Source of the DNA: an uncultured Alphaproteobacteria bacterium
GTDB lineage: Bacteria; Pseudomonadota; Alphaproteobacteria; Rs-D84
DNA: 64,000 nt
Reading direction: 5' to 3'
Assembly (NCBI GenBank): GCA_947646585.1
Contig: CANSHD010000001.1
Coordinates: 124,001-188,000, forward strand
The notes below the pieces were generated by a model. It made no database searches and was not told the DNA's origin. It saw nothing but the letters and a program-made list of their open reading frames with translations. The stretch's first letter is position 1; every line of letters begins with the position of its first letter. The position numbers were made by a program, and so were the translations under genes. Below, in pieces: positions 34,410-42,892 of the stretch.

Positions 34410-36206
34410 TCAGGCGCGTTCAAACCAGCCGTCGATTTCATGCATCGGAATAATCTTGTACACGGGGCGGCCGTGGTTGCACTGGCCTGCGCGCTGGGTG
34501 CACTCTATGTCGCGCAACAGTGCGTTCATGCTGTCAATATCCAGACGCTGGCCCGCGCGCACGCTGTGATGGCACGCAAAGTTCGCCAGCTTTAAATGTA
34601 GCCTTTCATGCAGCTGCGCCGACGCGCCGTTGGCGCGCACCTCGTCCGCGACGGCATGCAAAACCTCGCGCCAGTTCAGGTCCCAGTCGGCGGGTTTGGC
34701 CGATATCGCGACCGCATCCTCACCAAACGCGTCCAGCGTCAAACCACACGCCGCCAATTCGTCGGCAACGCCCGTTATCGCATCAACGTCCTCGGCGCGC
34801 AGCGTCACAACAATCGGCGTCAACAGCGGCTGCACCTTTACCGTATGCATGCGCAGCCGTTCATACGTTATGCGTTCATGCGCCGCATGCTGGTCCACGA
34901 TGATAAAATCGTCGCCGCGCGCCGCAATTATGTATTTGTTCCCGAATTGCCCGATGGCACGCCCCAGCGGCATCTCGTCAAAAACACCCGCATCCGTCGC
35001 CGCGTCTTTTTCCGCGCATAGCGCGGGCGTCGCCGCGGCCGGGGCCGGCGTACGCGAAACCGCGCCCGCAAACGGTCCGAAATTTTCCGAACGCACCTCT
35101 GGCGCGCATACGCGCATTGACGCCATGGGCGCCGGCGATATGAACGGCGTCAAATGAAAATCCATGCGGGGCGACAAACTTTGCTGCGTCGGCGCGACGT
35201 AGACCGGCGCATGTTCGCGCGATGCAATCTCGCTCATCGTCTCGGCCAGCGCCGTCCGCAACGATTTTATTATGAACGCGCGAACGTGCGCGGGCTCTAA
35301 AAAATGCACCTCTGTCTTGGCGGGCGAAACATTCACGTCCACATTGCGCGGATTCAGCGTCAGATACAACGCGCACAACGGAAATTCACGCGCATGCATC
35401 ACATCCATATACGCGGCGCGCAACGCCCCGACCAGGACCTTGTCCTTGACCGGACGGCCGTTCACAAACAGATACTGGTCCACGCTTGACGCGCGCCGCA
35501 GCGTCGGCCGGGAAATAAAACCTGACAGGCGCATTGACGCGTCGGACGCGGACACTGCATCGACACGCAGCAGATTTCCGCGCACATCGTCGCCCATGAC
35601 GGCCGCAATACGCTCTTCCAAATCCTGGTTTTTCGGGAAATGCCATTTGTCGTTCAGCACAAATCCGACATCCGAACGCGCCATCGCCAGGCGTTTTATA
35701 ACCTCTAAAACCCCGGCCATTTCCGCACGGTCCGCACGCAGAAACTTTAAACGCGCCGGCGTCTTGCCAAACAGATTGCACACACGAACGCGCGTTCCCG
35801 CGTCCCAGGCGCTGGGTCTGACCTCGCCCGTGGTGGCGTCAATCTGCCATCCGTTGGCCCCACCGGCGCGATACGTGTCGATTGTCATGTCCGCAACGGA
35901 CGCGATTGACGGCAGCGCCTCGCCGCGAAATCCCATAAAGTTAATGTTTAGCAAATCGTCATCGGGCAGCTTTGACGTCGCATGCCGCGTAATGGCGATG
36001 CGCAAATCATCGGCGCTCATTCCGCCGCCGTTGTCCACAACAGAAATCAGCGTGCGTCCGCCGTCCGTCACATCGACGACAATCTGGTCCGCACCCGCGT
36101 CCAGCGCATTTTCCACCAGCTCCTTTACCACGGATGCGGGGCGTTCAACCACCTCGCCCGCGGCAATCTGGTTGATTAAAAAGTCTGGCAAAACGCGTAC
36201 GGACAT
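34410..36206 (-). CDS. mutL: DNA mismatch repair protein MutL with endonuclease motif
   Basis: 598 residues. GHKL ATPase motifs are ELVENALDAGAD (about 30-41), DNGGGM and GFRGEALPSIASV. The C-terminal domain carries DQHAAHERITYE (about 434-445), the DQHAx2Ex4E metal-binding endonuclease motif, and ACHHSVRAGQ. This MutL should therefore nick DNA itself, as in bacteria without MutH. It follows greA on the same strand with a six-base gap. Confidence 0.95.
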   Translation of the reverse strand: MSVRVLPDFLINQIAAGEVVERPASVVKELVENALDAGADQIVVDVTDGGRTLISVVDNGGGMSADDLRIAITRHATSKLPDDDLLNINFMGFRGEALPSIASVADMTIDTYRAGGANGWQIDATTGEVRPSAWDAGTRVRVCNLFGKTPARLKFLRADRAEMAGVLEVIKRLAMARSDVGFVLNDKWHFPKNQDLEERIAAVMGDDVRGNLLRVDAVSASDASMRLSGFISRPTLRRASSVDQYLFVNGRPVKDKVLVGALRAAYMDVMHAREFPLCALYLTLNPRNVDVNVSPAKTEVHFLEPAHVRAFIIKSLRTALAETMSEIASREHAPVYVAPTQQSLSPRMDFHLTPFISPAPMASMRVCAPEVRSENFGPFAGAVSRTPAPAAATPALCAEKDAATDAGVFDEMPLGRAIGQFGNKYIIAARGDDFIIVDQHAAHERITYERLRMHTVKVQPLLTPIVVTLRAEDVDAITGVADELAACGLTLDAFGEDAVAISAKPADWDLNWREVLHAVADEVRANGASAQLHERLHLKLANFACHHSVRAGQRLDIDSMNALLRDIECTQRAGQCNHGRPVYKIIPMHEIDGWFERA

Positions 36207-36212
36207 GCGGGG

Positions 36213-36683
36213 TTAATCCTTGAACGTGACGGACAAAATTTCGTATTCCTTTTCGCCGCCCGGCAAACGCACGATGCACGTGTCGCCGACACACCGCCCG
36301 ATCAGCGCGCACCCGACCGGCGACGTGCACGAAATCACGCTGCGCCCGTCGGCCTCTATATCCGACAGGATTCGGCACTGCATGCGGTTGCCGTCGTCGT
36401 CCTCGGCGACGACCTTGGCACCGAACACGACGCGGTCGCCCGACAGGCTTTCCACATCGATGACATTGGCGTTCCCGACAACGCCCTCTATAAACTGTAT
36501 GCGCTTGTCAATCTGGCGCTGCTTTTCCTTGGCCGCGCTGTAATCCGCGTTTTCGGACAAATCGCCCAAAGACCGCGCCCACTGCACCGTCTTTAAAATC
36601 TCGGGCCGCTGAACTTCCTTTAAATCTTTTAATTCTTTAAGCAACGCGTCAAACCCTGCGCGCGAAATCGGTTTCTTTTCCAT
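36213..36683 (-). CDS. greA: Transcription elongation factor GreA
   Basis: 156 residues from ATG 36683 (MEKKPISRAGFDALLKELKD), preceded by AGGAAAG; the nine extra upstream codons are rejected. The N-terminal coiled-coil hairpin includes the tip acidic pair within ARSLGDLSENADYSAAKEKQ. The C-terminal domain ends in GGEKEYEILSV. GreA stimulates transcript cleavage in backtracked RNA polymerase. Its promoter shares a palindromic -35 with lptG. Confidence 0.95.
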   Translation of the reverse strand: MEKKPISRAGFDALLKELKDLKEVQRPEILKTVQWARSLGDLSENADYSAAKEKQRQIDKRIQFIEGVVGNANVIDVESLSGDRVVFGAKVVAEDDDGNRMQCRILSDIEADGRSVISCTSPVGCALIGRCVGDTCIVRLPGGEKEYEILSVTFKD

Positions 36684-36709
36684 TTTATCTTTCCTATATT
36701 TTAACGGCA

Positions 36710-36760
36710 ATTATAAGCGTTCATTTTAATTTTGCAATTATCATTTCAAGGATATATACT
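36710..36760. promoter_or_regulatory. Divergent greA/lptG promoters sharing one palindromic -35 hexamer
   Basis: TTGCAA (36732-36737) reads the same on both strands. Leftward it is followed after 16 bases by TATAAT (36710-36715, minus strand) for greA. Rightward it is followed after 17 bases by TATACT (36755-36760) for lptG. The lptG start would be within two bases of the ATG at 36769, so its mRNA is probably leaderless. Confidence 0.65.
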
Positions 36761-36768
36761 TAAAAGCA

Positions 36769-37827
36769 ATGTTTAAGTTCAATATTTTAAACCGATTTTT
36801 AATGCGGCGCTTTTTTTCGGGCGTCGGCCTGGTAATGCTGGTGGTGTGCGGGATAATTCTGGCCGTCACGTTTGTAGAGCGCCTGCCCGCCAACCCGACG
36901 GTGGCCGAAACGCTGGCCGATGCGTGGCTGCGCCTGCTTGAATACGTGCCGCTGTTCCTGCCGATGGCGGTGTTCATGGGCACTTTGCTGGCCTCATACA
37001 ACCTTACCAAGTCCAGCGAAAGCATCATTGTGTCCAGTGCGGGCCTGTCCCCGTACCAGGCGGCGCGCCCCCTGCTGATTGGCGCCGCGCTGATTGGCGC
37101 GTTTGCGACGACGGTCATAAATCCGTATTCCGTCCGGCTTAGCACCAAGAACATTTCCGCGGACCAGTTGAAATTGGTGGACGGCGCAATATGGCTGCGC
37201 GAGGAATCACCGGCCGGCTATATCACGATGAAGGCGGAAAACATGGGCGCGTCTTCTGAGGCACTTATATTCAAAAACGCGACAATTTATGTTCAAAACA
37301 CCGAATTTAAAATAACCCAGCGTGTGGAGGCCGAACGTTTGACACTATCAAACGATGGTTTTAATGCCACGGAGGCGATTGTTTGGAACGACAAGGCCCA
37401 AATGCGCCGCGCCGCGTGGCACACCCCCAGCCTGTTAAACCCGCAAAACGTTCTTGACCGATACATGCAGCCCGACCAGATTTCATTCTGGCAGCTGCCG
37501 CGCTTTATTGAAAAAATGAACGACATCGGCCTGCCCGTGCGCGGACATTTGATTCAGTTCTGGACGCTGCTGTTCCTGCCACTCACAATGATTGCGATGG
37601 CGTCGCTTGGGGTGGCGTTTTCCCAGACCAAACAGCGCCGCAACTATTCGTTCAGCGTGAAATTCGGCATGGGAATCATCACCTGCTTTGCACTGTACTT
37701 TCTATTGAACATGTTCAGCGCACTGGGCTCGACCGGCGCATTGCCGCCGTTGCTGGCGGTTGTGGCGCCGCCGCTGATTATCATTGCGGCCGCCGGCGCA
37801 TTCATCGCCAGCTTTGATACAATATAA
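36769..37827 (+). CDS. lptG: LPS export ABC transporter permease LptG
   Basis: 352 residues of the YjgP/YjgQ family: TM helices at about 15-35, 55-80 and 100-120, a periplasmic beta-jellyroll domain (about 125-260), and three more TM helices at the end. PDQISFWQLPRFIEKMNDIG fits LptG better than LptF. LptFG with LptB extracts LPS from the inner membrane. Its usual partner lptF is not next to it. The gene is followed by a small membrane peptide and xerC/D. Confidence 0.85.
   Translation: MFKFNILNRFLMRRFFSGVGLVMLVVCGIILAVTFVERLPANPTVAETLADAWLRLLEYVPLFLPMAVFMGTLLASYNLTKSSESIIVSSAGLSPYQAARPLLIGAALIGAFATTVINPYSVRLSTKNISADQLKLVDGAIWLREESPAGYITMKAENMGASSEALIFKNATIYVQNTEFKITQRVEAERLTLSNDGFNATEAIVWNDKAQMRRAAWHTPSLLNPQNVLDRYMQPDQISFWQLPRFIEKMNDIGLPVRGHLIQFWTLLFLPLTMIAMASLGVAFSQTKQRRNYSFSVKFGMGIITCFALYFLLNMFSALGSTGALPPLLAVVAPPLIIIAAAGAFIASFDTI
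37815..37823 (+). promoter_or_regulatory. Extended -10 inside the end of lptG
   Basis: TGATACAAT covers the last codons of lptG and lies 23 bases before the small-peptide ATG at 37847. It could give xerC/D and the J-domain gene a separate transcript. Confidence 0.35.
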
Positions 37828-37846
37828 AACAACGTGGGGACGCACA

Positions 37847-37984
37847 ATGCCGTTAAAGAAAAAGAAAAACAATAAAATACGCAACAGAATTATCATCGCG
37901 GGAATCGTAATCCTGCTGGTTGCGCTTATGATAATATCATTCCCGCCGGCACAAAACGTCACGGAAATCGTCCTGTATCCATGA
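37847..37984 (+). CDS. Small single-TM membrane peptide
   Basis: 45 residues: a strongly basic start (MPLKKKKNNKIRNR), one TM helix (IIIAGIVILLVALMIISF) and a short tail ending VLYP. The polarity suggests N-in, C-out in the inner membrane. GTGGGGA precedes the ATG, and the stop overlaps the xerC/D start (ATGA at 37981). Operon position and coupling support expression; the function is unknown. Confidence 0.6.
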   Translation: MPLKKKKNNKIRNRIIIAGIVILLVALMIISFPPAQNVTEIVLYP

Positions 37985-38844
37985 ATTACATAGATTTGTT
38001 CTTAGAGGCGCTGGCCGCGGAACGCGGGCGGGCAAAAAATACGCTGGACTCGTACGCATCGGACCTGCGCGCGGCGGACGGTGCATTGCCGGCGGGCCTT
38101 ATGGCGGCAACCGCGGACGACCTGGCCGCATATCTGGCATCTCTGCCGGACAAGGCGTCGTCCATCGCACGCCACGCCAGCGCACTGCGCGGGTTCTATA
38201 AATTTTTGATGCTGGAGAAAATAATCACAAAAAACCCGGCGGCCGGCCTGGAACTGCCAAAACGCGAAAAACTGTTGCCGAAATTACTCACGATGCAGGA
38301 AATAGACTTAATCATATCGTCCGCCGGCGACACACGGAACGCGGTGCGCCTGCGCGCGATGATAGAGCTGCTGTATGCATCGGGCCTGCGCGTGTCGGAA
38401 TTGTGCACGCTGCCGACAACGGCGATTATGCCGGGACGCCTGTTAATTCACGGCAAAGGCGCCAAAGAGCGCATCGTTCCCATGCACGCCGGTGCCGAGG
38501 CGGCATTAACAAAATGGCTGGCCGTGCGCGGCGACGCGGATTCAAAGTACGTTTTCCCGTCAAACGGAAAATCGGGCCATATAACCCGCGACGGATTTTT
38601 TAAGATTTTGAAAAAATGCGCGGTGCTCTCGGGCATCGACCCGAACCGCGTCAGCCCGCACGTACTGCGTCATTCTTTTGCGTCGCACCTGCTGGCGGGC
38701 GGCGCGAATCTGCGCGCAATTCAGACAATGCTGGGGCACGAGGACATATCGACCACGCAAATATATACGCACGTAATGCCGGACCGGTTGGTTGACACTG
38801 TGCGGAACTGTCACCCGCTGGGGCACCAAAAATCAGAGGATTAA
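37981..38844 (+). CDS. Site-specific tyrosine recombinase XerC/XerD
   Basis: 287 residues, close to XerD. The core-binding domain is at about 1-95. The catalytic set is complete: R137 (ASGLRVSEL), K160 (HGKGAKER), H227 and R230 (HVLRHSFA), H253 (LGHEDIS) and Y262 (IYTHV). It resolves chromosome dimers at dif under FtsK control. XerC and XerD cannot be separated by eye. It is a housekeeping gene, not a phage integrase: no att repeats or mobile genes are nearby. Confidence 0.9.
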   Translation: MNYIDLFLEALAAERGRAKNTLDSYASDLRAADGALPAGLMAATADDLAAYLASLPDKASSIARHASALRGFYKFLMLEKIITKNPAAGLELPKREKLLPKLLTMQEIDLIISSAGDTRNAVRLRAMIELLYASGLRVSELCTLPTTAIMPGRLLIHGKGAKERIVPMHAGAEAALTKWLAVRGDADSKYVFPSNGKSGHITRDGFFKILKKCAVLSGIDPNRVSPHVLRHSFASHLLAGGANLRAIQTMLGHEDISTTQIYTHVMPDRLVDTVRNCHPLGHQKSED

Positions 38845-38846
38845 AA

Positions 38847-39350
38847 ATGATAAAAAAATGCGACCACGCCGGATGTACCAAGGCGGGCACATGCCGCGCG
38901 CCCAAATCCCGCGATTTAAAGGAATACTGGTTCTTTTGCCAGGAACACGCGGCGGAATACAACAAGAACTGGAACTTTTACGCAAACATGACCGCGGACG
39001 AGATAGAGGACGACTGGGAACGTCAGACGTTCGGCGCACCGTTGCGCGACAAAAACGCCGCCAACGCCGACGCGGCGGATTATGTAAAATTCATAAACGA
39101 CTTTATCAGCGGGCGCAGTGAATTCGACCGCCGTCCGGCCCCGTCAAAAACGCCCGGCCCTGTGACAGCGGCGTTGAAAACGCTGGGGCTGGCGCCGACG
39201 GCCGCCTGGCGCGACGTGGGTGTGAAATACCGCGCACTGGCGAAAAAATACCACCCGGACACCGCCCGCGGCATAGACAACGCCGCCGCGGAGTTTGCAA
39301 AAATAACGGCGGCGTACGAAACGCTGAAAAAATATTTCGGCAAGAAATAA
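38847..39350 (+). CDS. J-domain protein with N-terminal Cys/His segment
   Basis: 167 residues. The N-terminal 70 hold Cys residues (CDHAGCTKAGTC, FFCQEHAAEYN) that may bind a metal, with the conserved APKSRDLKEYWFFCQEHAAE type of block known from small alphaproteobacterial J proteins. The C-terminal 60 form a J domain with helix II and the HPD motif (KYHPDTA, about 136) and a helix III ending LKKYFGKK. It should stimulate a DnaK-type chaperone. It begins two bases after the xerC/D stop. Confidence 0.85.
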   Translation: MIKKCDHAGCTKAGTCRAPKSRDLKEYWFFCQEHAAEYNKNWNFYANMTADEIEDDWERQTFGAPLRDKNAANADAADYVKFINDFISGRSEFDRRPAPSKTPGPVTAALKTLGLAPTAAWRDVGVKYRALAKKYHPDTARGIDNAAAEFAKITAAYETLKKYFGKK

Positions 39351-39378
39351 AAAAATCCCCGCGTCTGCGGGGATTTTT
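39351..39378. terminator. Bidirectional terminator, J-domain gene / trxB
   Basis: AAAAATCCCCGC pairs with GCGGGGATTTTT around a four-base loop, directly between the two convergent stop codons. Confidence 0.9.
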
Positions 39379-39379
39379 A

Positions 39380-40288
39380 TCAGCTGCGGGAATTCAAATA
39401 CGCAATCGCGTCCATACCCGCGCTGCACCCGGTACCGACGGCGGTCGCAATCTGCATCTTTAAACCCGAATAAACGTCGCCCGCAACAAACATCCCTGCC
39501 GGCAGGCTTTCCGGCGCCAGGCGTCCCATATTGTCGCGCGCCACGTCTTCGGTTAAATAATCGGTATTCGCCTCGTGCCCAATGGCAACGAACAGACCGT
39601 CCGTCACAATTTCGGCCCCGTCAGTGGTGGTTACGACCAAACGGTCGTCCGGCGCGGCGGCAATCTTTACCAGGTCCGTATTGAACAGACATTCAATGTT
39701 TTCACGTTCCGCAACGCGCTGGCGCAAAATGGCCTCGGCACGTGTAAAGGCGCCCTTGCGGTACACAATCTTTACGTTTTTCGCAATGTCGGCCAGATAC
39801 AGCGCGTCGTTTAACGCACTGTTTCCGCCGCCCATGACAATGACGTCTTTTTCATGATAAAAGAATCCGTCGCACGTCGCACAGTACGACACGCCCTTGC
39901 CCATGAATTCACGCGCCCCATCTATCTGCAGACGGCGCGGACTGGCCCCGGTTGCAATAATAACAGTGCGCCCGACATAGCGCGCGCCGTTGTCGCACAG
40001 AATGTTAAAACCGCTTTCCGCGTCACCTGATATGGTTTTGGCGGATGTGAACACAACTTCGGTCCCGAAAGTCTCGGCCTGGCGTTTCATGAATTCGGAC
40101 AGTTCGGCGCCGCTGCCGGCCCAGCCGGGATAATTTTCCAGTTTCGCAATACCGGCCGTCTGGCCGCCCAGCGTGTCGCCGCCCAGAACCAGCGTTTTCT
40201 TGCCGCCGCGCGCACAATACAGCGCCGCGGTCAATCCCGCCGGCCCCGAGCCCAGTATAATCACGTCATGCATGACAATTTCGTTCAT
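39380..40288 (-). CDS. trxB: Thioredoxin reductase
   Basis: 302 residues from ATG 40288 (MNEIVMHDVIILGSGPAGLT); the longer frame reaches into the serS promoter and is rejected. The FAD site is GSGPAG (13-18), the redox-active pair is CATC (136-139), the NADPH site is GGGNSALND, and the C-terminal FAD contact is GMFVAGDVYSG. It reduces thioredoxin with NADPH in the cytoplasm. Confidence 0.93.
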   Translation of the reverse strand: MNEIVMHDVIILGSGPAGLTAALYCARGGKKTLVLGGDTLGGQTAGIAKLENYPGWAGSGAELSEFMKRQAETFGTEVVFTSAKTISGDAESGFNILCDNGARYVGRTVIIATGASPRRLQIDGAREFMGKGVSYCATCDGFFYHEKDVIVMGGGNSALNDALYLADIAKNVKIVYRKGAFTRAEAILRQRVAERENIECLFNTDLVKIAAAPDDRLVVTTTDGAEIVTDGLFVAIGHEANTDYLTEDVARDNMGRLAPESLPAGMFVAGDVYSGLKMQIATAVGTGCSAGMDAIAYLNSRS

Positions 40289-40383
40289 AATGTATTTCCT
40301 TTCTGTTTCTTGTCTTTGTCGGGCAAAGCATAACATACGAAAAGCCCCTCTGCAAATGCATTTTATAATTGCGAACGCGCGCA

Positions 40384-40394
40384 TGTGATACTAT
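40384..40394 (+). promoter_or_regulatory. Extended -10 of serS
   Basis: TGTGATACTAT, about 26 bases before the serS ATG at 40420. An AGAGGA ribosome binding site lies between them. Confidence 0.4.
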
Positions 40395-40419
40395 GATACG
40401 ATACAAAAGAGGAATAAAA

Positions 40420-41697
40420 ATGCTGGATATAAGATTTATACGCGAAAATCCGGACATGGTGAAAAACGCATGCCGGGTCAAGGGTTTTGAGGATCATACC
40501 GACGAAATCCTGGCGCTGGACGCGCGCGTGCGCGAATTAAAAACATTGACGCAGACCAAAACCGCGGAAAAGAACAAAATCACGCGCGAAATCCCCACCG
40601 CCGCCGACAAGGCGCCGCTGATTGCCGCCTCTAAAAAGATAGGTGAGGAAATAGCGGCCGAACTGGCGGAGCTCGCGGAAAAAGAGGCACAGCTTACCGA
40701 TTTGATGCACCGCGTTCCGCAGATTCCGGCGGACGAGGCCCCCGTCGGTCGCGATGACAGCGAAAATGTGGAGGTGCGCCGCGTCGGCACGCCGCGTCAA
40801 TTTGACTTTACACCGCGCGCCCAGTGGGATTTGCTGGACATGAACAACTGGTGGGCGCCGGAAAAAATCGCGGGCATCTGCGGAACGCGCACATACGCCC
40901 TTATGGGCGAGGCGGCGGAATTACAGCTGGCGATTGAAACGTACGTGATACAAAAATTGATTCAAAAAGGCTTTCGCTTTGTCGAATGCCCGTCCATTAC
41001 CAAGCCCCAGACAATATTCAACGCGGGCCACTTCATGGGCGCGGACCTGTCCGTCATGAACGACGACGTATTCATGTTAACCGGCACCGACCGATGCCTG
41101 GCCGGGACGGCGGAAATAATTTTGAACTCGCTGCACAGCGGTGAAATATTAACGGAAAAAGAACTGCCGATTAAGTACGCGGGCTTCTCGCCGTGCTTCC
41201 GCAAAGAGGCCGGCGCCGCCGGTCGCGACACGCGCGGCCTGGTCCGTTTTCATCAGTTCAACAAGGTGGAACAGTACATTTACTGCACCCCAGAGCAATC
41301 GGACGAAATGCACGAGCATCTGTTAAACAATCTGTGCGAGATTATGGAAGACCTGGAACTGCCGTACCGCGTAATTGCAAACTGCACCGGCGACATGGGC
41401 TTTAACAAGGTCAAGATGAACGATGTCGAGGCATGGTTCCCGTCCGAAAACACATACCGCGAACTTGGCAGCTGCAGCTCCATCGGCGAATTTCAGGCGC
41501 GCCGCACGAACACGCGCTTCCGCGCCGCATCGGGCGACGTGCGCTTTTGCGCAACATTAAACAATACGGGCATCGCCCTGCCCCGCGCATTGGTGCCGGT
41601 TCTGGAAAATCATCAGAATGCCGACGGCAGTGTGAACATCCCGAAAAAGTTGCAGGCGCTTATGGGCGGCCGCACAAAAATCGGCGGCAAACATTAA
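40420..41697 (+). CDS. serS: Seryl-tRNA synthetase
   Basis: 425 residues from ATG 40420 (MLDIRFIRENPDMVKNACR), preceded by AGAGGA. The N-terminal coiled coil (about 25-105) binds the long variable arm of tRNA-Ser. Class II motifs follow: motif 2 (FSPCFRKEAGAAGRDTRGLVRFHQF) and motif 3 (NNTGIALPRALVPVLENHQ). The length is standard. Confidence 0.96.
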   Translation: MLDIRFIRENPDMVKNACRVKGFEDHTDEILALDARVRELKTLTQTKTAEKNKITREIPTAADKAPLIAASKKIGEEIAAELAELAEKEAQLTDLMHRVPQIPADEAPVGRDDSENVEVRRVGTPRQFDFTPRAQWDLLDMNNWWAPEKIAGICGTRTYALMGEAAELQLAIETYVIQKLIQKGFRFVECPSITKPQTIFNAGHFMGADLSVMNDDVFMLTGTDRCLAGTAEIILNSLHSGEILTEKELPIKYAGFSPCFRKEAGAAGRDTRGLVRFHQFNKVEQYIYCTPEQSDEMHEHLLNNLCEIMEDLELPYRVIANCTGDMGFNKVKMNDVEAWFPSENTYRELGSCSSIGEFQARRTNTRFRAASGDVRFCATLNNTGIALPRALVPVLENHQNADGSVNIPKKLQALMGGRTKIGGKH

Positions 41698-41700
41698 ACA

Positions 41701-41727
41701 AAAAATCCGGCGATTGCCGGATTTTTT
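41701..41727. terminator. Bidirectional terminator after serS
   Basis: AAAAATCCGGC pairs with GCCGGATTTTT, between serS and the convergent unknown gene. Confidence 0.88.
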
Positions 41728-41730
41728 TAT

Positions 41731-42321
41731 TTATTTCTGTTTGGAGTATCCCGTAATCAGCAGACGCTGAACCTTTGGGCTTTCCAAGAATTTGTTTATG
41801 TAATGCGCCGCACGGCCGTCTTTTTCAATACCGCGGTCATCGCAGATTTTTTTCGACATCGCGATAATATCCGCGCCGTCTTTCAACGCGGTTGCGCGAT
41901 GGCTCTGATTGGCCGATGTGGAGTTATAGTACCAGTCCTGGACCTTTTCGCAGAAATTGTACAGACGCACGCGCATGTGGTAATCATTCCAAAACGCGGG
42001 CTCTACCTTTTCGCGAACCATGTCGGCAGCCGACGGCACAATGTAATAAGCCGACCATTCTTCGGCCAAACCGTGTCCTTTGGCGTATTCCTTGCCACGG
42101 GCGCGCCATGCGGCCTCGGTCGCCTCGCGCGAAAAATGCGCCTCCGGCGCGGTCGCAATATCACGCAGCGTAAAGATTGCACGGCCCGCCTGCAACTGTA
42201 ACGAGCGCGGCAACTGTTTATACCAAGAACCGCGATACGCCTTCATATACGCCAGCTCATAAAATGCACGCAGTCCGTTTTTGATTGCCTGAACAACAAC
42301 TTCTTTATTATTTGTCTGCAT
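41731..42321 (-). CDS. Hypothetical helical protein
   Basis: 196 residues from ATG 42321 (MQTNNKEVVVQAIKNGLRAF), preceded by GAGGGA; the frame upstream is rejected because it lies before the transcription start. It is mostly helical, rich in Ala, Lys, Tyr and Trp, with no signal peptide or TM segment and no motif I recognise. Its promoter is nearly perfect sigma70, which suggests strong expression. Confidence 0.55.
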   Translation of the reverse strand: MQTNNKEVVVQAIKNGLRAFYELAYMKAYRGSWYKQLPRSLQLQAGRAIFTLRDIATAPEAHFSREATEAAWRARGKEYAKGHGLAEEWSAYYIVPSAADMVREKVEPAFWNDYHMRVRLYNFCEKVQDWYYNSTSANQSHRATALKDGADIIAMSKKICDDRGIEKDGRAAHYINKFLESPKVQRLLITGYSKQK

Positions 42322-42354
42322 AATAGTCCCTCTTTTTATATTTATCACACTATT

Positions 42355-42382
42355 ATTATAGACAAATATTTTAAATTGTCAA
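42355..42382 (-). promoter_or_regulatory. Near-consensus sigma70 promoter
   Basis: On the minus strand TTGACA (42377-42382) and TATAAT (42355-42360) are both exact consensus hexamers, 16 bases apart. Confidence 0.8.
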
Positions 42383-42388
42383 TATTTA

Positions 42389-42787
42389 TTACAGATAATA
42401 ATCCGCGCGTTCATATTCACAGACCTCAACGGCATAATACCCGTCGCGCGCCGCATCCTTTTCTTTTACAAAGCGATAGCAAATCTGGTCCGCATAGCGG
42501 GAATCCGGCGAATTTCTGACAACGTTCACATACACGAAATCATCGTTGTCGGGAATTTGGTCCAAGAAACTGCCCCGGACATCGCCGTCGTTGTCCGCGG
42601 CAAAAAACTGCTCTGAACCGCCTTCAATTGTTTTCGTTATCTTTTTGTCGGGCACGCATCGCAGTATGTAATTATCCGCATTGCTAATGTTCACCCCTTC
42701 GCACCGGCGCAGCATGTCCGCCGTCTCGTTCATGGCAAAGGCCGGCCCGGATACCGCCAGCATTATAAAGACTAAAAATTTATTCAT
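42389..42787 (-). CDS. Small exported protein
   Basis: 132 residues with a signal peptide (MNKFLVFIMLAVSGPAFA, cut about 18). The mature part has five or six Cys (CEGVN, CVPDK, CYRF, CEYE), probably disulfide bonded in the periplasm, and is acidic. There is no family match. It lies upstream of the unknown gene at 42321 on the same strand, but that gene has its own promoter. Confidence 0.55.
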   Translation of the reverse strand: MNKFLVFIMLAVSGPAFAMNETADMLRRCEGVNISNADNYILRCVPDKKITKTIEGGSEQFFAADNDGDVRGSFLDQIPDNDDFVYVNVVRNSPDSRYADQICYRFVKEKDAARDGYYAVEVCEYERADYYL

Positions 42788-42892
42788 GACTATTCCCCGT
42801 TTATTTTTTGATATTTTACCATAAAAAATCGGTTATTTCTTGAAATTTTGAATTTATGTTATACCCTATGCCCGATAAAAAAGGTCAAATAC

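Noticed and set aside
37981..38844. Phage or island integrase
   Set aside because: Length, motifs and neighbours fit chromosomal XerC/XerD. There are no att repeats or mobile genes.
39380..40384. Longer N-terminus for trxB
   Set aside because: It would overlap the serS promoter, and the family starts right before the FAD-binding motif.
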